Part shown: positions 43,972 through 53,526 of the stretch, one piece after another
Position numbering within the stretch: the first letter of the stretch is position 1
Layout: each line of letters opens with the position of its first letter
NCBI RefSeq assembly: GCF_000242915.1
Contig: NZ_AFRZ01000001.1
Span: forward strand, 930,001 to 994,000
Direction: 5' to 3'
Source of the DNA: Sulfurimonas gotlandica GD1
GTDB lineage: Bacteria; Campylobacterota; Campylobacteria; Campylobacterales; Sulfurimonadaceae
Length of the DNA stretch: 64,000 bases
Notes under the pieces: model-generated
Seen by the model: the letters and a program-made list of their open reading frames with translations, nothing else
Database searches by the model: none
Told to the model about the DNA's origin: nothing
Translations under genes and position numbers: made by a program

Positions 43972-44021
43972 AATGTCTCACTTTTTGTTAAAGTATTTTA
44001 GAATTGGGAAGTTTTATTTTG

Positions 44022-44043
44022 AAAAAAGCACAGTAAGTTGTGC
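44022..44043 (-). terminator. Intrinsic terminator of the rpoA-rplQ operon
   Basis: On the minus strand GCACA, a 6-base loop and TGTGC (44043-44028) are followed by six Ts (44027-44022). It lies 80 bases after the rplQ stop. Confidence 0.75.
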
Positions 44044-44068
44044 GTGGGCGTTATGCCGAATAAAACTC

Positions 44069-44108
44069 AGCGTTAGCGTAGGAAAAGGAGGTTGTGTTCC
44101 CTTTCCTT
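44069..44108 (-). repeat. Imperfect inverted repeat after rplQ
   Basis: GGAAAAGGA (from about 44080) is partly complementary to CCCTTTCC (44100-44107). With GCGTAGG just before it, the sequence recalls the hairpin after rpoC (1428-1449) and the AAAGG/CCCTTT repeats at 289-308 and 33602-33619. It may be one of a repeat family. Confidence 0.35.
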
Positions 44109-44122
44109 ATTGAATATAGTTA

Positions 44123-44473
44123 TTATACTAATTCAATAAATGCCATAGTAGTAGCGTCACCACGACGAATACGAGTTCTAATAATTCTAGTATATCCACC
44201 AGCACGATCAACGTACTTAGGAGCTATTTCGTTTACTAAAGTTTTAGTTGCTTCTTTACTTTGAAGCGCCGCGAATACTGTTCTATGAGCATTAGAATCA
44301 TTCTTACCAGCTATTGTGATAAGTTTTTCAACATAAGAACGAAGCTCTTTAGCTTTAATAACAGTAGTTTCAATTTTACCATGTTCAATTAACGAAATAC
44401 TAAGGTTCTTAAGTAAAGCAGCACGGTGTGCACTTGTACGACCTAGTTTACGGTATCCATGACGATGTCTCAT
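44123..44473 (-). CDS. rplQ: 50S ribosomal protein L17
   Basis: A 116-residue L17 beginning [20 protein letters not shown], the standard N-terminus. It lies 14 bases after rpoA and is the last gene of the operon. It ends in TTMAFIELV without an extension. Confidence 0.97.
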   Translation of the reverse strand: MRHRHGYRKLGRTSAHRAALLKNLSISLIEHGKIETTVIKAKELRSYVEKLITIAGKNDSNAHRTVFAALQSKEATKTLVNEIAPKYVDRAGGYTRIIRTRIRRGDATTMAFIELV

Positions 44474-44487
44474 CTATAATTCCTCTA

Positions 44488-45486
44488 TTAAGCCTGTGCG
44501 GCTTCTATTTTCTTTTTTAACGCACTTACTACATCATCTGCAAGGTCTGCACCAACAGCAAAACCAAATTCAAGTAGTTTATCTACGATTTCATCATATG
44601 ACTTTTTACCTAGGTTTTTAACATTTTTAAGGTCATTTTGACTCATTAATGCTATTTCACCTACCAGTTTAATGCTTGAGCGATCAAGACAGTTAAAACT
44701 TCTTGCACTTAAACCTAAACTATCAATATGAGTTACTAATTTTTTAAGATCAGGGTTTTCTTCAACACGTTCCATTGTTGTTGCAGCTTTAATACTGATC
44801 TCTGAGTTAAATACAGCTAATTGAGCATACATAACTTCTAGAGAGTTTTTAAATGCGTCTAACGGAGAAATTTGTCCATCAGTTCTAATATTTAAAATTA
44901 CTCTTTCAAAGTTAGGATTGTCTTCTACAAGAACATTCTCAATTTTGTATGTTGCACTACGAACAGGAGTAAAGTAAGCATCTAATGCTATATATCCATC
45001 TTCTAGTTCATCATGAGTATCTTCACTTGGAACATAACCGATACCTTGTGCAATTTTAATTACAAAGTTAAGAGTTGAGTCTTCGTTAAGAGTTGCAAGT
45101 GGAGCGTCTGGCGTTACCACTTCAACTTCATCACTGTTAAGGTCTGCACCTTTAATAGTACATGGCCCAGCGAAGCTATAGCTAATCTTTGCTTCTGAAG
45201 CTTCATCTTTAAGCTTAAAGCGAATCTCTTTAAGGTTTAAAATAAAATCAGAAATATCTTCAAGCATACCACGCACTGAGTCAAACTCATGCTTAGCACC
45301 TTCGATTTTAATAGCAATTGGTGCATAACCAACTGAACTACTTAATAAAAAACGGCGAAGTGGATGAGCTAAAGATATAGCATAACCTGTTTCAAACGGG
45401 TATGCCATAATATTAGCTTCATTCTCACTAATCTGTTCTACCTCAAATTCTTGAGGAGCAAGTGGAGTAGTTTTAATCTTTTTCAT
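44488..45486 (-). CDS. rpoA: DNA-directed RNA polymerase subunit alpha
   Basis: A 332-residue alpha subunit. The N-terminal domain (about 1-230) dimerises and scaffolds beta and beta'; [18 protein letters not shown] is the dimer-interface segment. The C-terminal domain (about 250-325), with [16 protein letters not shown] and [10 protein letters not shown], contacts UP elements and activators. It is in the usual rpsD-rpoA-rplQ order. Confidence 0.97.
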   Translation of the reverse strand: MKKIKTTPLAPQEFEVEQISENEANIMAYPFETGYAISLAHPLRRFLLSSSVGYAPIAIKIEGAKHEFDSVRGMLEDISDFILNLKEIRFKLKDEASEAKISYSFAGPCTIKGADLNSDEVEVVTPDAPLATLNEDSTLNFVIKIAQGIGYVPSEDTHDELEDGYIALDAYFTPVRSATYKIENVLVEDNPNFERVILNIRTDGQISPLDAFKNSLEVMYAQLAVFNSEISIKAATTMERVEENPDLKKLVTHIDSLGLSARSFNCLDRSSIKLVGEIALMSQNDLKNVKNLGKKSYDEIVDKLLEFGFAVGADLADDVVSALKKKIEAAQA

Positions 45487-45506
45487 CTAACGCCTTTTAT
45501 TAACTA

Positions 45507-46133
45507 TTATTTAGAGTAAAGCTCAACGATTAAACGCTCTTCAACAGGAATAACAACTTCTTCACGCTCAGGTAAACGAGTAAAGATACCAAATACTTTA
45601 TCAGCATCAATATCAACCCATGGAGCTAAACCAGTCTGATTAGTTAATTCCATAGCACGAACGATTTGATTGTTTTTCTTGCTTGATTCACGAACTTCAA
45701 TTTTCTGACCAGGTTTTACACGGTAAGAAGGAATATCTAGTTTTTTGCCATCTACAAGTAGGTGACCGTGAGTAACAAGTTGACGAGCAAAACGACGAGT
45801 CGAAGCAAAGCCCATTCTATAAACAACATTATCAAGTCTGCTCTCGATTAGAGTAATTAGGTTTGTACCTGTATTACCTTCACGACGCTTAGCTTCAACA
45901 AACAGTGCACGGAATTGCTTCTCAGAAACACCATACATGAATTTTGCTTTTTGCTTTTCATTAAGTTGTAAACCATACTCAGAAACTTTCTTACGACGCT
46001 GACCATGTTGACCAGGACCATAAGGTCTTTTTTCTAATGCAGATTTACCTGCTAAACGACGCTCACCTTTTAAGTTAAGGCTTACACCGAATCTTCTTTC
46101 GATTTTTTCTACTGGACCTCTATATCTTGCCAT
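45507..46133 (-). CDS. rpsD: 30S ribosomal protein S4
   Basis: A 208-residue S4, a primary 16S rRNA binder that starts 30S body assembly. It begins [16 protein letters not shown] and lacks the N-terminal zinc cysteines, so it is the C-minus form. The S4 RNA-binding motif ([17 protein letters not shown]) is intact. S4 commonly represses this operon. Confidence 0.97.
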   Translation of the reverse strand: MARYRGPVEKIERRFGVSLNLKGERRLAGKSALEKRPYGPGQHGQRRKKVSEYGLQLNEKQKAKFMYGVSEKQFRALFVEAKRREGNTGTNLITLIESRLDNVVYRMGFASTRRFARQLVTHGHLLVDGKKLDIPSYRVKPGQKIEVRESSKKNNQIVRAMELTNQTGLAPWVDIDADKVFGIFTRLPEREEVVIPVEERLIVELYSK

Positions 46134-46144
46134 CAGTAATCTCC

Positions 46145-46537
46145 TTAAACTCTACGACGCTTAGGTGCGCGACAACCGTTGTGTGGTAATGCAGTAACAT
46201 CTTTCATAAATGTAACGCGAATACCTTCGATAGCACCTACAGCTTTAGTTGCTGTCTCACGACCTGAACCAGGACCTTGAACTTTAATACCAAGTTCTTT
46301 TATACCATGTACTTGAGCTTTAGCTACCGCATCTTCTACAGCAGCTTGAGCTGCGAATGGAGTAGATTTTTTAGAGCCCTTGAAACCTAAGCTTCCAGCA
46401 GAACTCCAAGCAATCATATTGCCCATTTCATCAGTAATAGTTACAAGAGTATTGTTAAATGATGCAGAAATGTGGCAGATACCACGTGCAATATTTTTCT
46501 TTACTACTTTTTTTCTAACAGCTTTTCTTTTTGCCAT
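46145..46537 (-). CDS. rpsK: 30S ribosomal protein S11
   Basis: A 130-residue S11, located on the platform near the mRNA exit. [18 protein letters not shown] and [11 protein letters not shown] at the C-terminus are standard. It lies 11 bases after rpsM. Confidence 0.97.
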   Translation of the reverse strand: MAKRKAVRKKVVKKNIARGICHISASFNNTLVTITDEMGNMIAWSSAGSLGFKGSKKSTPFAAQAAVEDAVAKAQVHGIKELGIKVQGPGSGRETATKAVGAIEGIRVTFMKDVTALPHNGCRAPKRRRV

Positions 46538-46547
46538 CTATAATCCC

Positions 46548-46910
46548 TTACGCTGCGCCGACAGTTTTACGTTTACCCTTACGAGTACGCGCATTTGTCT
46601 TTGTTTTTTGACCACGACATGGAAGACCACGACGGTGACGAAGACCTCTGTATGAACCTAAATCCATAAGTGCCTTAATATCCATAGCAACTTTTTTACG
46701 TAAATCACCTTCAACCATATGGTTTTCACGGATTTCCGCAGTAATTGCTGCTACATCTGCTTCGTTTAATTCGAAAACTCTTTTGTTATAGTCTATACCT
46801 GTCGCGTCTAAAATTAGACGAGAAGCATGTAAACCAATACCATAGATGTATGTTAGACCATACTCTACTCTTTTCTTTTTAGGTAAATCAACACCGGAAA
46901 TACGAGCCAT
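46548..46910 (-). CDS. rpsM: 30S ribosomal protein S13
   Basis: A 120-residue S13, which forms the intersubunit bridge from the 30S head. It starts [20 protein letters not shown], contains the helix-two-turn-helix [15 protein letters not shown] and ends in a basic tail. It lies 2 bases after rpmJ. Confidence 0.97.
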   Translation of the reverse strand: MARISGVDLPKKKRVEYGLTYIYGIGLHASRLILDATGIDYNKRVFELNEADVAAITAEIRENHMVEGDLRKKVAMDIKALMDLGSYRGLRHRRGLPCRGQKTKTNARTRKGKRKTVGAA

Positions 46911-46912
46911 GG

Positions 46913-47026
46913 TTATCCTTGTCTCTGTTTATGTTTTTTAACTTTGCAGATTACTCTTACAATGCCTTTTCTTTTGATAACTTTACAGTCATCACACATC
47001 TTCTTCACTGAAGCACGTACTTTCAT
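46913..47026 (-). CDS. rpmJ: 50S ribosomal protein L36
   Basis: A 37-residue zinc-binding L36 ([20 protein letters not shown] at the start) with C11, C14, C27 and H32 as ligands, the C+ form. It heads the rpsM-rpsK-rpsD-rpoA-rplQ operon. An AGGAGC ribosome site precedes the ATG. The usual infA or secY neighbour is not present upstream in this window. Confidence 0.96.
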   Translation of the reverse strand: MKVRASVKKMCDDCKVIKRKGIVRVICKVKKHKQRQG

Positions 47027-47342
47027 AGAAAGCTCCTATATTTATCTTATAAAAACAGAACTAGTCCAATTTTTATTAAATCATTAATGCTACACGTTTT
47101 CACGCGAGAATCAATGAGTTTTAATTTGTCTTTGCTGCATGTAGGCGAACAATCTTTTGCTTGCCAATACTTTTATCTATATATAGTATATAAAGATAGA
47201 AATACTCAACTATTATGTTAAAACAGCAAAGCGGATGAGGATTGTATCCAAATAAATGTAAAAGATTTATTAAGAGAGATTAATTTGATTACCTTTCTCT
47301 AACAAAAGCTTATTTAAGTGCTATAATAACCCTTAATTTAGA
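47027..47342 (-). promoter_or_regulatory. Gap upstream of rpmJ: promoter region, no gene seen
   Basis: About 316 bases without a convincing ORF or tRNA. On the minus strand candidate promoters are TTGATT-16 bases-TAGCAT (near 47117-47090) and an AT-rich stretch around 47171-47200 that is also an imperfect inverted repeat. It presumably drives the rpmJ-rplQ operon. Which box is used cannot be decided by eye. Confidence 0.45.
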
Positions 47343-47687
47343 CTATTCCCATATTACACTGACACCATACTCTTGATTTAGCACTATATGTTTATTGTAG
47401 TAAACCTTTTTACCATATTTTTTACTCAGAAGTTCTACTTCAATCGACTCTTCTTCAAGAAGTTCTCTTACTTCTTTATATGAAAGCCATTTTCCATACC
47501 CAGATAAGGTGTTTTGCCAAATTTTAAAATCACAGGTAGACGTTTGAGTCAGTTCAAACATTTCACCATCTTCTGTTTTCCACTCTGCATTTGAGCATGC
47601 GTATAGCTTTACTTTTTTACCTCTTACCTCTTTATCTCTAACTTCAATATCTCCACCATCGCAGTATGGGCATTTTCCTAAAATCAT
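47343..47687 (-). CDS. Zinc-ribbon protein of unknown function
   Basis: A 114-residue protein beginning MILGKCPYCDGGDIEVRDKE. Cysteines C6, C9, C31 and C52 resemble the topoisomerase-type zinc finger (CPxC...C...CDFKIW), but no topoisomerase catalytic part is attached. The C-terminal half (about 65-110) may bind nucleic acid through its lysines. It starts a divergent pair with the receiver-GGDEF gene. Confidence 0.65.
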   Translation of the reverse strand: MILGKCPYCDGGDIEVRDKEVRGKKVKLYACSNAEWKTEDGEMFELTQTSTCDFKIWQNTLSGYGKWLSYKEVRELLEEESIEVELLSKKYGKKVYYNKHIVLNQEYGVSVIWE

Positions 47688-47798
47688 TTAAACTCCTAAA
47701 AAACTATAAAAGAATAACTTATATTAAAAGTAAGCATAAAAAAGATGACACATTGCAATACAATTGTTGTTTTTAATAAAATATTTATCGTATACTGT

Positions 47799-47804
47799 TA
47801 TAAT
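47799..47804 (+). promoter_or_regulatory. Predicted -10 box of the receiver-GGDEF gene
   Basis: TATAAT lies 41 bases before the start codon in a T-rich context with no obvious -35 hexamer. Confidence 0.45.
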
Positions 47805-47844
47805 TTACGGTAACTTATAAATAAATCTAGATTAGGTATAGCAT

Positions 47845-49098
47845 ATGAAAAAAGTCTTAGTAGTTGATGATAGCCAAACAGTATTGAGTATGTTAAAATC
47901 AGAAATAGAAAAATATAGTGATATTAAGCCTTATTTTGCATCAAGTTACAAGGAAGCTATGCGCCTTCTACGGGAACATCAAGGTAAATTTCACGCTGCA
48001 CTACTTGATCTTAATCTTCCAGATGCTCCTGAAGGTGAAGTTGTTGCACTAGCAAACTCTCATAACATTCCTTCTGTTGTACTAACAGGAACAATTGATG
48101 AAAAAGCACAACTCTCTCTTCTTAAAAAAGATGTAATAGATGTAATCTTAAAAAATGATCCATCTAGTATAAAATTTGCCGTTAAAGAGATATCTAGAAC
48201 TTTGAAAAATTATGACACGACTGTTTTAGTAGTTGATGATTCTAAACTGTTTAGGCAAATTTTAAGAGAATGTTTAGAAAAAATCAAACTAAATGTAATT
48301 GAAGCTACAAATGGACAAGAAGCATTAGACCTTTTAAACAATAAAGAGAACAAGATATCTCTTATTCTTACGGATTATGAGATGCCAATAGTGAATGGAC
48401 TAGATCTTACATTTAAAATAAGAGAAAAATATAAAAAAGATCAACTTGGTATTATCGTTATTAGTTCTGCTGAAGCGCAAAATGTAATAAGTAAATTTTT
48501 AAAATTTGGTGCAAATGATTTTATCAACAAGCCATTTACTGAAAATGAGATAATTACAAGAGTTAACTCTAACCTGGAACTTTTAGACCTTTTTGACAAA
48601 ATCAGAGATATGGCAAATAAAGATTTCTTGACAGGTGCATACAACAGACGTTACTTTTTTGACAGCGGAAATTCTACATATTCAAAAAATAAACGAAATG
48701 ATACTCCACTTGCAGTAGCTATGATAGATATAGACAAGTTCAAAAACATTAATGACACATATGGACATGATATAGGTGATATAGCAATAAAAGAAGTTAA
48801 AAAGATATTAGATGAAAATCTAAGAACATCTGACCTCATGGCACGTTTTGGAGGCGAAGAATTTTGTATACTTCTTGAGGACATTTCACTTGAAAACATA
48901 AAAGTACTTTTTGAAAAGATAAGAAAGAAGTTTGAAGACAATGTTATAGATATAAATGCAACGGCTATTTCATATACCATCTCTACAGGTATATATTTCG
49001 GTTTTTCAGATTCACTTGAAGATATGATTAGACTCTCTGATGAAGCACTCTATACTGCCAAAGAAAGCGGCAGAAATAGGGTTGAGATAAAGCAATAA
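47845..49098 (+). CDS. Response regulator with two receiver domains and a GGDEF diguanylate cyclase
   Basis: A 417-residue soluble protein. Receiver 1 (about 3-118) has phosphoacceptor D55; receiver 2 (about 125-240) has D177 (ILTDYEMP) and K229 (NKPF). The GGDEF domain has GGEEF at 336-340 and an I-site RTSD at 327-330. This resembles PleD-type cyclases, which dimerise on phosphorylation. Receiver 1 has TGT where receivers place their T/S residue, and a KND in place of the usual KP, so it may be a dimerisation domain. No histidine kinase is adjacent. Confidence 0.9.
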   Translation: MKKVLVVDDSQTVLSMLKSEIEKYSDIKPYFASSYKEAMRLLREHQGKFHAALLDLNLPDAPEGEVVALANSHNIPSVVLTGTIDEKAQLSLLKKDVIDVILKNDPSSIKFAVKEISRTLKNYDTTVLVVDDSKLFRQILRECLEKIKLNVIEATNGQEALDLLNNKENKISLILTDYEMPIVNGLDLTFKIREKYKKDQLGIIVISSAEAQNVISKFLKFGANDFINKPFTENEIITRVNSNLELLDLFDKIRDMANKDFLTGAYNRRYFFDSGNSTYSKNKRNDTPLAVAMIDIDKFKNINDTYGHDIGDIAIKEVKKILDENLRTSDLMARFGGEEFCILLEDISLENIKVLFEKIRKKFEDNVIDINATAISYTISTGIYFGFSDSLEDMIRLSDEALYTAKESGRNRVEIKQ

Positions 49099-49133
49099 AA
49101 TTGTATTAGTAAACATTTTGCTAGAATTTCACT

Positions 49134-50384
49134 ATGAATTCATACCTAGATAAATTTAACGACTCTATTAAAAATACACTTTTTGTAAAGCTTCCAGAAG
49201 ATGAACAAAAGTTTATAAAAGAAAAATCACTTGCACTGAAGTTTTCTCATCAAGAGATAAAACAGATAGTTGATATTGCTCGCGATCTTAGCATCTGGGA
49301 TGAAAAAAGCATTCTAGAAATATTCCCCGACCATGATCAAAAGAAAGTTGTTTTTGCAAGACTTCGCAAAACATACGAAGATATACGCTCCAAACCAAAC
49401 TCCTATGAAAACTTCGAACTAAAAAACATACCTCAAGAACAAAAGTTCACTTTTAAAACAGAGGCAAAAGAGGGATTTGGTCTTGGGCTCTGTCCTGTTG
49501 CATCCCAGAAGACAAGATGCTGTAATCTTCTAACTCTCGATGCAGTTGAGAGTTGTGGTTTTGACTGTTCTTACTGCTCTATCCAATCTTTTTACAATCA
49601 AAATACTATTACTTTTGACAGCAGCTTTGCAGATAAACTAAAAAATCTAAATCTCGATAGAAATAAAACCTACCACATTGGTACTGGTCAAGCATCTGAC
49701 TCACTTATGTGGGGAAATCGTGAAGGCATCTTAGATGCTCTGTTTCTTTTTGCAAAAGAAAATCCAAATGTTATCTTAGAGTTTAAAACAAAATCTGACA
49801 ACATAAAGTATTTTTTAGAAAATGAAGTACCAAACAATATACTTTGTACATGGTCACTCAATACTCAAACTATCATAGAAAATGAAGAGCATCTAAGCGC
49901 TTCCCTGGATAAACGAATAAATAGTGCAAGAAAAGTAGCAGATAAAGGTGTTAAAGTTGGTTTTCACTTTCATCCAATAGTAGAATATGAAAACTATCTT
50001 AGTGAGTATGAAGAAGTTTATGCCATACTTATAAAAGAGTTTAAAAAAGAAGAAGTAGCACTTGTAAGTTTTGGCACACTTACCTTTATAAAACCTGTGA
50101 TAAAACAACTTCGTGAGAGAGAGTTTAGGAGTAAAATCACACAGATGCCATTTGTAGATGCGAGTGGAAAAAGTTCTTATCCTGAGGCAACAAAGGTAGA
50201 GATGTTTAAATATGCCTATGAAAGTCTAACTCCTTGGCACAAAGATGTTTTCTTTTATCTGTGTATGGAAGAGCATGAGATGTGGAGCAAAACTTTTGGC
50301 TACCAATACTCAACAAACAACGACTTTGAAAGAGCTATGCTAGATGCATACTGCAAAAAACTAAATATGGAGTTTTTAATATGA
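49134..50384 (+). CDS. SPL-family radical SAM protein
   Basis: A 416-residue protein with the cluster motif CGFDCSYC (Cx3Cx2C) near residues 139-146. The long N-terminal region and GTGQASDSL motif fit the spore-photoproduct-lyase (SPL) family. Family members repair DNA photoproducts or act on other substrates; non-sporulating bacteria have SPL homologues of unknown target. A cysteine pair CPVASQKTRCC lies before the cluster. It overlaps the following glucosaminidase gene by 4 bases. Confidence 0.82.
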   Translation: MNSYLDKFNDSIKNTLFVKLPEDEQKFIKEKSLALKFSHQEIKQIVDIARDLSIWDEKSILEIFPDHDQKKVVFARLRKTYEDIRSKPNSYENFELKNIPQEQKFTFKTEAKEGFGLGLCPVASQKTRCCNLLTLDAVESCGFDCSYCSIQSFYNQNTITFDSSFADKLKNLNLDRNKTYHIGTGQASDSLMWGNREGILDALFLFAKENPNVILEFKTKSDNIKYFLENEVPNNILCTWSLNTQTIIENEEHLSASLDKRINSARKVADKGVKVGFHFHPIVEYENYLSEYEEVYAILIKEFKKEEVALVSFGTLTFIKPVIKQLREREFRSKITQMPFVDASGKSSYPEATKVEMFKYAYESLTPWHKDVFFYLCMEEHEMWSKTFGYQYSTNNDFERAMLDAYCKKLNMEFLI

Positions 50385-51037
50385 AGTTATTTAACTTAAC
50401 ACTAACCATAGCACTACTGTTTTTCTCAAGCACGCTTATGGCTAAAAACTCAAAGCCAATAACTGTACAAGAGAAAAAAGCAAATTTTCGCAAACTAATA
50501 ATACCTGCCATAAAAACTGTTTATGATGAACTTGAAACACAATATGTGGAAGTATCACATTACATAAATAATACTAAATATTATAGAAGTAAAATCTTAA
50601 ACCTTAAAAAAATTTATAAGGTTACAACAGATAAAGCACTACTGCGAGCAATAAAGCCTCATCCAAAGAGTATTGCAATCGCACAGGCAGCTATGGAAAG
50701 TGCATGGGCAACATCAAAATTTTTTCGTAAAGCCAATAATGTTTTTGGCGTCTGGTCATTCAACAAAAATGAGCCAAGAATAGCTGCAGGGGAAAAAAGA
50801 GGTACTAAAACAATATGGCTTAAAAAGTATGCGAGTATTGAAGATTCTGTAAGAGATTATTATAAGAACTTAGGACGTTCTCCTGCATTTAAAGAGTTTA
50901 GAAAGTTAAAAATGAAAACAAATAATCCATATAAGCTGGCAAAAAAGTTAGATCGTTACTCTGAGATGGGTGCTAAATATGGAAAAGAATTGACTTCGAT
51001 GATAAAATCAAATAAATTTTATCTATACGACAAATAA
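50381..51037 (+). CDS. Exported Bax-type glucosaminidase
   Basis: A 218-residue protein with a signal peptide (about 1-22) and a Bax/FlgJ-like glucosaminidase domain. SIAIAQAAMESAWATSKF with the catalytic Glu (AMESAW), NVFGVWSF and YASIEDSVRDYY are family motifs. It likely cleaves peptidoglycan glycan strands in the periplasm. It is coupled by a 4-base overlap to the radical SAM gene, an unexplained pairing. Confidence 0.85.
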   Translation: MKLFNLTLTIALLFFSSTLMAKNSKPITVQEKKANFRKLIIPAIKTVYDELETQYVEVSHYINNTKYYRSKILNLKKIYKVTTDKALLRAIKPHPKSIAIAQAAMESAWATSKFFRKANNVFGVWSFNKNEPRIAAGEKRGTKTIWLKKYASIEDSVRDYYKNLGRSPAFKEFRKLKMKTNNPYKLAKKLDRYSEMGAKYGKELTSMIKSNKFYLYDK

Positions 51038-51055
51038 ATATAGAGGCGGAAAGTC

Positions 51056-51298
51056 TTAATGACTTCCACATCCACCACCGCAACAACCGTTGCTTGTTGA
51101 CTCAGCGAAAGCGATAACAAAGTTACTGCCAGCTTCTTGAACTTTAAAGTCGTGTTTACCACAGAACTCATCGTTCATATGATCTCTCATCTCTATGGAC
51201 TTCATAAGTGCATCATCTTTAGATGCTACTTCGATGCCATTTTGAAGATCACTTTTTTTAAAACAGCCACACTCGTTTTCTACAATAATTTTAAACAT
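51056..51298 (-). CDS. Small cysteine-rich protein
   Basis: An 80-residue protein with CGC (C10, C12) at the N-terminus, C46, and a terminal GCCGGGCGSH that looks metal-binding. The middle section is acidic and helical (DDALMKSIEMRDHMNDEF). There is no signal peptide. I do not recognise a family. A metal-trafficking role is suggested only by the C-terminal motif. Confidence 0.6.
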   Translation of the reverse strand: MFKIIVENECGCFKKSDLQNGIEVASKDDALMKSIEMRDHMNDEFCGKHDFKVQEAGSNFVIAFAESTSNGCCGGGCGSH

Positions 51299-51366
51299 AT
51301 TTTTTCCTTTAATATAATATTATCGTATATTATCGGAGTGAACTTTTCTTTTACTGATGTAAAAAA

Positions 51367-52665
51367 TTAAGTTCTAAATTTAATTAAAACCATACCTGCA
51401 AATTTATTTTTAGAGTAATACTCTACTCTATAAATAGTACCTTTTTTATCAAGTGAGTAGTGTTTTAAAATCTCTTTACTTTGGATCTCTATACCTGTTT
51501 CTTTTTTACTTTCATTTGTATAGCCTATAACATTGACTCTGTAACCGCTATTCTCTTGTACTAAAAAACTACTCTCTACATCCACAAGTGATCCAAACTT
51601 TACATCTTGGAGTTTCCCATCAATCTTAAGTTGTACACTTGGAGAAACATCATCATAATCTTGATAATCTGCTTTTAGCCTTGATAGTCTTCTGTTGCCA
51701 TACTGAATGACATAAGTGTTGTCTTTTTTTATAATTGTAAGGAGAGGATTACTTGCTTTAAAATCTAAAACACCATCTTTTTTAATAGGAAAATATTTTA
51801 CTATATCTCTTATCTGAGCTAGTGGCAGTTTAATCTTACCATCATATAAAGATATATATATGTCATCATTTATAGCTTTGTAAACGCCGCTAGAGTCCAT
51901 TATGAATTTTCTTTTATACTCTATGCCCATAATATCCATATATTTTTCTAATGCTAAAAGATGGTAGTAAACTCTCATATGTGTCGGAAGGTTTTTACTT
52001 GCTTCATTACCAAAGGCTGCTTTTCCTTGGTTGATAGCAAAATATGTAAGAGATTTTTCCATCTCTTTATCGCCCTCTTTTGTTCTAGTGTTATGAACAT
52101 GGTAAATATCTTCATTTTTAATAAGATTATCATTAACGTATTTCACAACTTTTGAAGATATCTCTTCAAGGTTTCCATAAACAGGTATGTCTATATTTGA
52201 TTGATCTACAATAGAGCACTGACCCCATCTAGAAGGAGAATGCATACTGTCTTCATATGTTTTTCTGTAAAAGCCGCTTCCATCATGAAGATTTACTATA
52301 AGTTTTACACTCTCATCTTTTATATAGTTTTTAATTCTTGAGATTGTCTCATACTCTGGATCTTTTGCGGATAGTTCGGCGAATTTTCTATTCATATCGC
52401 CATAAGGACCTCTGCTTCTCTTTATGATGCTATAAAAGTTGAGATTTGGGACTATCCAAACAGAACCTTTGGTTATCTCATAATGAGTTGCAAGAAGAGA
52501 TGCTGATAAAAAACCACCTGGCTCATCGCCTTGGATTCCACCTATCACAAGAAGCGTATTCCCATCTTGTTTGCCTTTTTGAATAAGGTCAAATTTAAAG
52601 CTATTATTTGCACTGACGATTATGGGCAGTAAGAGTAATATAATTAAACTATATAACTTCAACAT
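51367..52665 (-). CDS. pgp1: Pgp1-type DL-carboxypeptidase (M14-like)
   Basis: A 432-residue exported zinc peptidase. A signal peptide (about 1-19) precedes GGIQGDEPGGF, giving zinc ligands Q45 and E48, and NLHDGSGFY supplies the histidine. Campylobacter Pgp1 is known to use Gln, Glu and His here and to trim tripeptides from peptidoglycan, setting helical shape. I start at the ATG at 52665, which gives a clean signal peptide; the in-frame ATG at 52692 would add nine residues before it. It overlaps the upstream M15 gene by about 17 bases. Confidence 0.87.
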   Translation of the reverse strand: MLKLYSLIILLLLPIIVSANNSFKFDLIQKGKQDGNTLLVIGGIQGDEPGGFLSASLLATHYEITKGSVWIVPNLNFYSIIKRSRGPYGDMNRKFAELSAKDPEYETISRIKNYIKDESVKLIVNLHDGSGFYRKTYEDSMHSPSRWGQCSIVDQSNIDIPVYGNLEEISSKVVKYVNDNLIKNEDIYHVHNTRTKEGDKEMEKSLTYFAINQGKAAFGNEASKNLPTHMRVYYHLLALEKYMDIMGIEYKRKFIMDSSGVYKAINDDIYISLYDGKIKLPLAQIRDIVKYFPIKKDGVLDFKASNPLLTIIKKDNTYVIQYGNRRLSRLKADYQDYDDVSPSVQLKIDGKLQDVKFGSLVDVESSFLVQENSGYRVNVIGYTNESKKETGIEIQSKEILKHYSLDKKGTIYRVEYYSKNKFAGMVLIKFRT

Positions 52666-53389
52666 GCCACGGTTCAAATCGTACTCCATCACTATTATTT
52701 TTCTTATATCTCATACTGATATAATCAAGTTTTTTCATTTTTTCAAACTCTAAAGTTGAAGCAAAAGCATCTGTAAAGTTTTTATATCCCCAACCAATAA
52801 CTCCAACATCAAAATCACTGATAGTATGATAAGAGTATGCAGGAGGTGCTATTTGTATAGTAGCCTGTGTAATATTCCCGCCATTATGATAAAGTTTATT
52901 AGCGTAGAGGCTTAATTGCTTTACAACGTTCCTAACACCAGAAGTTAGCACAAGAGTTTGACCGACATCTTTTTTTAACTTCTCATAATCCTCTACTGCT
53001 GTACCTTGAAATAGGAAGTGTCCAGTATGAGAAATTTTAACAATATCTTTATCTGAAACTATGTTGTTTATATCAGAACAAGTTTTAGACCCGTAAAATC
53101 CATACTGATTAGGGTTTTCAGAAAAAAGCTTATCAACTAAAGATAGTTCATCTTTTGTAAATTCACCAATCTTAGGGTAGTTTCTTCCGTAGTAAAGAGA
53201 ATCATTAAATGAGACTATATTAAAATTTGCATAGCCTATATATCTGCTTAATCTCTTTAGTCTATTATTTAGAGATTTAAGAGTAGCGTACTCATGATAT
53301 GAAAGATATATATCTTCGCTTTTGTCTATAAAGTCATTGGCAATTAGTGGTGATAATGATAATGCTGTTAAAAAAAGTCTTCTATTCAT
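52649..53389 (-). CDS. Exported M15-family D-alanyl-D-alanine carboxypeptidase (VanY-like)
   Basis: A 246-residue protein with a short signal (about 1-18) and the M15 zinc site: SYHTISDFD (H188, D194) and EPWHVE (E239, W241, H242). The family removes the terminal D-Ala from pentapeptides. The usual G and A of SxHxxGxAxD are S and F here, so substrate contacts may differ. It precedes pgp1 and overlaps it, so pentapeptide trimming by this enzyme could feed the tripeptide step. It is divergent from the arsR operon. Confidence 0.82.
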   Translation of the reverse strand: MNRRLFLTALSLSPLIANDFIDKSEDIYLSYHEYATLKSLNNRLKRLSRYIGYANFNIVSFNDSLYYGRNYPKIGEFTKDELSLVDKLFSENPNQYGFYGSKTCSDINNIVSDKDIVKISHTGHFLFQGTAVEDYEKLKKDVGQTLVLTSGVRNVVKQLSLYANKLYHNGGNITQATIQIAPPAYSYHTISDFDVGVIGWGYKNFTDAFASTLEFEKMKKLDYISMRYKKNNSDGVRFEPWHVEVI

Positions 53390-53455
53390 AATCGTAATTG
53401 TACCTAATTTATCTTCTACTTATTCTTGTATAATATCAAATATTTACTTCAACAC

Positions 53456-53471
53456 ATCAACATATCTTGAT
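53456..53471 (+). promoter_or_regulatory. Putative ArsR operator in the ars promoter
   Basis: ATCAA (53456-53460), 6 bases, TTGAT (53467-53471) is a perfect inverted repeat. Its right arm overlaps the -35 box TTGATA (53467-53472), which is 16 bases before TATTAT (53489-53494). An ArsR dimer bound here would block transcription of arsR itself. Confidence 0.7.
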
Positions 53472-53526
53472 ATATTAAATTATTATGCTATTATTTCATT
53501 TTGAATAATAAAGGGAAGTTCTAATA

